From contig NZ_CP059851.1 of NCBI RefSeq assembly GCF_014117445.1, positions 806,001 to 870,000 on the forward strand: 64,000 nucleotides of DNA. Direction: 5' to 3'. The DNA is from Sandaracinobacteroides saxicola. GTDB lineage: Bacteria; Pseudomonadota; Alphaproteobacteria; Sphingomonadales; Sphingomonadaceae. Position 1 is the first letter of the stretch. Every line of letters begins with the position of its first letter. Below are positions 58,414 through 64,000 of this stretch, piece by piece. The notes beneath the pieces are model-generated. The model was not told the DNA's origin, ran no database searches, and was given only the letters and a program-made list of their open reading frames with translations. The translations under genes and the position numbers were made by a program.

Positions 58414-59457
58414 TGTTTGATCCCAGATTTTGATGGTGCATTATTCTCGCCTGCATGGAGGGAGGCACTATGGGACAGGTTCTGCACGGGGGCGCCACAA
58501 CGACAGAGGCAGTCCGTCGAGCGATACAGCATAGTCAAGAGAGCCTGAGGGCGTTGGCGAAGCGCCACGGGGTAAACCAGAAGACGATCGCCAAGTGGAA
58601 GCGGCGCACGTCGACAGCTGATTTGCCGACCGGCCCGAAGGTAGTGCGCTCCACGGTGCTGTCGATCGAGGAGGAGGCGGTGATCGTCGCGTTCCGAAGC
58701 CACACGCTGCTGCCGCTCGATGACTGTCTCTATGCCTTGCAGGCAAGCCTGCCCCATCTCACGCGCTCGTCCCTTCACCGCTGCTTGCAGCGGCATGGCA
58801 TCTCCCAGCTGCCGTCGGTGGAGGGCGACAAGCCGAACACGCGCAAGTTCAAGACCTACCCGATCGGCTACTTCCACATCGATATTGCTGAGGTGCGCAC
58901 GGCAGAAGGCAGGCTTTACCTGTTCGTTGGCATCGACCGTACCTCGAAGTTCGCCTTCGTCGAGCTGCATGAGAAGGCCACCACCAGGATCTCGGGTGAC
59001 TTCTTGCGCCATCTCATCGAAGCCGTGCCCTACAAGGTGCATACCGTTCTCACCGACAACGGCATCCACTTCACGACACCTGGCGCTGGCGGATCAGCCG
59101 CCCCGCTTATCAAGGAAGCCATCGCTAACGGTGAGCGGTTCTGGGCGCACTCCTTCGAACTGGCCTGCGCCCAGAACGATATCGATCACCGGCTCACCAA
59201 GCCCCGCCATCCCTGGACCAACGGCCAGGTCGAGCGCATGAACCGGACGATCAAGGAAGCAACCGTCAAGCGCTTCCACTACGAAACGCACGACCAGCTC
59301 CGGCAGCATCTCGCCGACTTCATCAGCGCCTACAACTTCGGCCGCAGGATGAAGACCCTCAAGGGCCTCACACCCTACGAGTTCATCTGCAAATGCTGGA
59401 CTTCCCAGCCAAACCGATTCACCATCAATCCAACCCATCAAATGCCGGGACTAAACA
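58414..59457 (+). mobile_element. IS481-family insertion sequence
   Basis: Terminal inverted repeats TGTTTGATCCCAGATTTTGA (left, 58414) and TGTTTAGTCCCGGCATTTGA (right, complement, ending 59457) agree at most positions. Only 4 bp separate it from the IS5-type element. No target duplication is visible. Its right end is one base from the stop codon of the TonB-receptor gene. Confidence 0.8.
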
Positions 59458-59458
59458 T

Positions 59459-59462
<4 letters not shown>
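58470..59462 (+). CDS. IS481-family transposase
   Basis: A 330-aa integrase-fold transposase. The N-terminal HTH is LRALAKRHGVNQKTIAKWKR. The DDE core has Asp in GYFHIDIAEV, Asp in VHTVLTDNGIHFTTPG and Glu in WTNGQVERMNRTIKEATVKR. The ATG at 58470 has a GGAGG box; an earlier in-frame ATG is at 58455. The stop codon (59460-59462) lies beyond the element's inverted repeat, in host DNA, overlapping the receptor's stop codon on the other strand (CTAG). The gene appears intact. Confidence 0.88.
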
Positions 59463-61726
<2,264 letters not shown>

Positions 61727-61901
61727 CGGTGGCTTCCTCCCAAAAGTCGGCGCACGCTCTTGCTGGCGTGATGCGCGTTGGTGCGACTTTCTGGCGCGGC
61801 GGGTGCGGTTGGCCACTAGCAAACAGGGCAGGGCTGTTTTTTGCATCAGGCCTGTGGCCCGGCGGACGCAGGGCGGTGTGGCCATCCTTCCAATGGCCGT
61901 C

Positions 61902-61924
61902 GTTCGACAGGCTGAGGATGAGCG
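61902..61924. repeat. partial REP-like repeat
   Basis: TTCGACAGGCTGAGGATGAGCGG shares its core with the palindrome at 5502-5530. The left arm is degenerate (CCATCC at 61882). It lies in the 258-bp gap between the divergent receptor and methyltransferase genes. Confidence 0.5.
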
Positions 61925-61984
61925 GAATTTCCGCAAACGGCTGCCGGAGTTGCGCGGTGACGACGGTGATTGCATGATAGCGGC

Positions 61985-63208
61985 ATGTGGTTGTTGAGCC
62001 GATTGTTGCGCCGGGCGATCCGGGTGGGGGAACTGATCTTGGTGGATGCGGCGGGTGCCGAGCATCGCTTTGGCGTGCCGCATCCGGACTGGCCGCCGGT
62101 CCGGGCGCGGATCACCGACGCGGCGACGGCGCGGGCGATCGGATTGAACCCGGCGCTGGGGGCGGGCGAGGCGTGGATGGACGGACGGCTGGTGCCGGAG
62201 GGAGGCGACATCCGGCCGCTGCTGGACCTGGTGGCGTATAATTTGCGCTGGGACGGGGACAATGCGACGCGGGTGGGGCTGTGGCGGCAGCAGGCGATCG
62301 CGGCGAAGGTGGACCAGGTGAACTTCGCGCGGCGCTCCCGCCGGAATGTGGCGCATCATTATGACCTGAGCGACCGGCTGTATGACCTGTTCCTGGATGC
62401 CGACCGGCAGTACAGTTGCGCCTATTTCGATGGCGATGTCAGCCTGGAGCAGGCGCAGGCGGACAAAAAGGCGCATATCGCGGGCAAGCTGTGCCTGATG
62501 CCGGGGCAGCGGGTGCTGGACATCGGCTGCGGCTGGGGCGGGATGGCGCTGTACCTCAACCGCGTCGCCGATGTGGACGTTCTGGGGGTGACGCTGTCCG
62601 AGGAGCAGCTGAAGGTGGCGCGGCAGCGGGCGGCGGCGGCGGGGGTTGCCGACCGGGTGCGGTTCGAGCTGATCGACTATCGTGCCGTCGAGGGCCGGTT
62701 CGACCGGATCGTGTCGGTGGGGATGTTCGAGCATGTCGGGCGGCCGCATTATGGCGAATTCTTCCGCAAGCTGTACGCGCTGCTGGCCGATGACGGCGTG
62801 GCGTTGCTGCACAGCATCGGGCGGGTGAGCGGGCCGGGGGCGACGGATCCCTGGACGGCGAAGTATATTTTCCCCGGCGGCTATACGCCGGCGCTGTCCG
62901 AGGTGATGCCGCATGTCGAGCGGGCCTGGCTGTGGCCGACGGACATCGAGATCCTGCGGCTGCATTATGCCCGGACGCTGGAGGCCTGGTATGAGCGGGC
63001 GGCGGCGAAGCGGGCGGAGATCGAGGCGCTGTATGACGCGCGCTTCTGGCGGATGTGGGCCTTTTACCTGTGGGGGGCGCGCAATGCGTTCCAGTATGAC
63101 GACCATATGGTGTTCCAGATGCAGCTGGCGAAGCGGCGCGATGCCGTGCCGCTGACGCGGGATTACATGGCGGCGGCGGAGGCCGGCTATCGGTCGAAGG
63201 GGGGTTAA
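61985..63208 (+). CDS. cfa: cyclopropane-fatty-acyl-phospholipid synthase family methyltransferase
   Basis: A 407-aa SAM-dependent enzyme. Family motifs are NVAHHYDLSDRLYDLFLDAD, QYSCAYFDGDVSLEQAQADK, the SAM-binding RVLDIGCGWGGMALYLN, SVGMFEHVGRPHYGEFFRKL and the C-terminal HYARTLEAWYERAAAKRAEI. It would methylenate double bonds of membrane lipid acyl chains. The start is MWLLSRLLRRAIRVGEL at 61985; the frame is open five codons further from a TTG. The gene name reflects the family; close relatives with other methylation products exist. Confidence 0.88.
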   Translation: MWLLSRLLRRAIRVGELILVDAAGAEHRFGVPHPDWPPVRARITDAATARAIGLNPALGAGEAWMDGRLVPEGGDIRPLLDLVAYNLRWDGDNATRVGLWRQQAIAAKVDQVNFARRSRRNVAHHYDLSDRLYDLFLDADRQYSCAYFDGDVSLEQAQADKKAHIAGKLCLMPGQRVLDIGCGWGGMALYLNRVADVDVLGVTLSEEQLKVARQRAAAAGVADRVRFELIDYRAVEGRFDRIVSVGMFEHVGRPHYGEFFRKLYALLADDGVALLHSIGRVSGPGATDPWTAKYIFPGGYTPALSEVMPHVERAWLWPTDIEILRLHYARTLEAWYERAAAKRAEIEALYDARFWRMWAFYLWGARNAFQYDDHMVFQMQLAKRRDAVPLTRDYMAAAEAGYRSKGG

Positions 63209-63301
63209 GCCGGGTTAGGGATGATTTGCCGGTGGCGGCTGCATCGGTGCCGCGGGGGGGTTCGTAGTCTGTCCGGGTCGTTCGTTCGAGAGGATATGAC
63301 G

Positions 63302-64000
63302 ATGAAAGCGATGCTGACGGGCGCACTGGTGGCAGTGCTGGGGATGGGGCCGGTGGCGGCCTCCACCCTGTTGACTTTCGGCCAGGCCAATCTGGATTAC
63401 CGTGGCGGTGGCGGTGTGCCCGGCGTGGGCGTGCCGCTGAGCGACTGGGGGGTGCTGGAGGTGAGCGCGCTGGGGAGCGCGGCGCCGTCCTATGTCAACC
63501 TGGTGGTGGATGGCGAGTGGCGCATCCAGAACATGCCGTTCCAGTCCTTTGGCGGGGCGGGGGCGATGGCCAGCAACAGCTATGCCTTTTCGCTGGGCAA
63601 TGCGCCGGGGCAGGCGGTTGCACAGGTGAATTACGGCTTTTCGCTGAGTGCCGGGCCGCTGGCGGCGGCGCCGGGGATGGACAGCGTGGCGCGGGTGCTG
63701 CCGCTGGACATGGTGATGGGGCCAGCGATCGGTGATGGCGCGTTCCAATATGTCGGACTGCCGATGGCGATGAAGGGCGACGAGGTGGAGAAGGAGGCGA
63801 AAATCGAGAAGTTCGAGCAGCAGCAGTGCGGCTCGATGCTGTGCGCGCCGGCGGGCGTTTCCAACGGGCTGAAATGGCTGAACGGCAAATATGACCTGAA
63901 GATGGACAAGGACGACATCAGCCTGGAGGCGTTGCAGAAGGGGTTGAAGGTGAACCCGCCCAATGGCGCGGCGATCAACTGGGGCAAGGACAAGGCGGCC
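63302..64000 (+). CDS. secreted hypothetical protein (partial, 3' end beyond the window)
   Basis: The frame is open from an ATG at 63302 to the window edge (233 residues seen). A signal peptide (MKAMLTGALVAVLGMGPVAA) is followed by a Gly/Ala-rich beta-type region (YVNLVVDGEWRIQNMPFQSF, NSYAFSLGNAPGQAVAQVNY) and then a charged helical stretch (KGDEVEKEAKIEKFEQQQCG). A GAGAGG box 8 nt upstream supports this start over the ATG at 63296. I do not recognise the family. The combination of signal peptide and repeats suggests a cell-surface or exported protein. Confidence 0.6.
   Translation, partial: MKAMLTGALVAVLGMGPVAASTLLTFGQANLDYRGGGGVPGVGVPLSDWGVLEVSALGSAAPSYVNLVVDGEWRIQNMPFQSFGGAGAMASNSYAFSLGNAPGQAVAQVNYGFSLSAGPLAAAPGMDSVARVLPLDMVMGPAIGDGAFQYVGLPMAMKGDEVEKEAKIEKFEQQQCGSMLCAPAGVSNGLKWLNGKYDLKMDKDDISLEALQKGLKVNPPNGAAINWGKDKAA

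Larger units (their letters stand above)
24422..59458. other. accessory island: flagellar gene cluster plus IS-bearing segment
   Basis: From the end of tRNA-Leu to one base before the TonB-receptor stop codon, codon choice and base composition are clearly less GC-rich than on both sides. A transposase remnant lies at the left end and two IS elements at the right end. The content is flagellar (24926-54453) and then regulatory/RadC (54563-57382). I found no second copy of the tRNA-Leu 3' end and no integrase, so excision boundaries are not proven. Confidence 0.6.

Noticed and set aside
24335-59457. Direct repeat of the tRNA-Leu 3' end as an attachment site at the right boundary
   Set aside because: I looked for the terminal bases of tRNA-Leu near 57.4-59.5 kb and found no convincing copy.

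Overview
The window looks like a chromosome segment of an alphaproteobacterium of the order Sphingomonadales. The flanking DNA is very GC-rich. Its genes have a sphingomonad flavour: an S24 repressor, TamA/TamB, a TonB receptor, a dipeptidyl-peptidase IV and a PA3286-type KAS III. The flagellar genes are alphaproteobacterial in type, with FlaF, a MotE-like protein, a short FlgD and a Caulobacter-like flagellin. No rRNA and no CRISPR array were seen.

Left core region (1-24421). It starts with a partial LexA/S24-type regulator, a small HTH protein and a small hypothetical. An RND efflux pair (lipoprotein adaptor and AcrB-type pump) follows. tamA-tamB is read leftward. Next to a tRNA-His(GTG) lies a 27-bp tandem array that carries copies of the tRNA 3' end. 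A LysR regulator with a perfect 16-bp palindrome in its leader, a lipoprotein, ispH, a 141-bp nested palindromic element, thrB and rnhA follow. The region ends with an extensin-like lipoprotein, purC, an alpha/beta hydrolase, purS and purQ, then a FadL-type porin, a DPP-IV, a FabH-like synthase and tRNA-Leu(GAG).

Flagellar island (about 24422-54453). Directly after tRNA-Leu the base composition and codon choice become visibly less GC-rich. After a transposase remnant comes an almost uninterrupted set of flagellar genes. flgD-fliK-flhA-fliN-fliF-fliH-fliG runs leftward. A FlaEY-like protein, flgB and a divergent sigma-like protein run rightward. flhB-fliR-fliQ-fliE-flgC runs leftward. A mini-FliN, fliO and fliP run rightward. 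An flgN-like gene with flgJ, flgI, a FliL-like gene, motB and motA runs leftward. flaF runs rightward, then the flagellin gene and flgH-flgA-flgG-flgF run leftward. fliL, fliM, a one-TM protein and a motE-like gene run rightward, followed by a periplasmic FliL-like protein (leftward) and a 606-aa helical-repeat protein (rightward). The export gate, MS/C-ring, rod, P/L rings, stator and filament are present. flgE, flgK, flgL, fliD, fliI, fliJ, flbT and all che genes are absent from the window. Five divergent promoter regions of the island share a GCTATA(T/A) motif. The flagellin gene and the sigma-like gene are preceded by sigma-28-type promoters (TAAAG box, 11-bp gap between octamers, C/GCCGTGAA box).

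Right accessory segment (54454-59458). This is low-GC DNA with a winged-helix regulator, a RadC/JAB protein, a small membrane protein, a small hypothetical and a membrane-anchored LuxR-type regulator. Two insertion sequences follow, one IS5-type and one IS481-type, 4 bp apart. The IS481 end lies one base from the stop codon of the next core gene.

Right core region (59459-64000). GC-rich DNA resumes with a TonB-dependent receptor (leftward), a cyclopropane-fatty-acid-synthase-type methyltransferase and a partial secreted protein that runs off the window.
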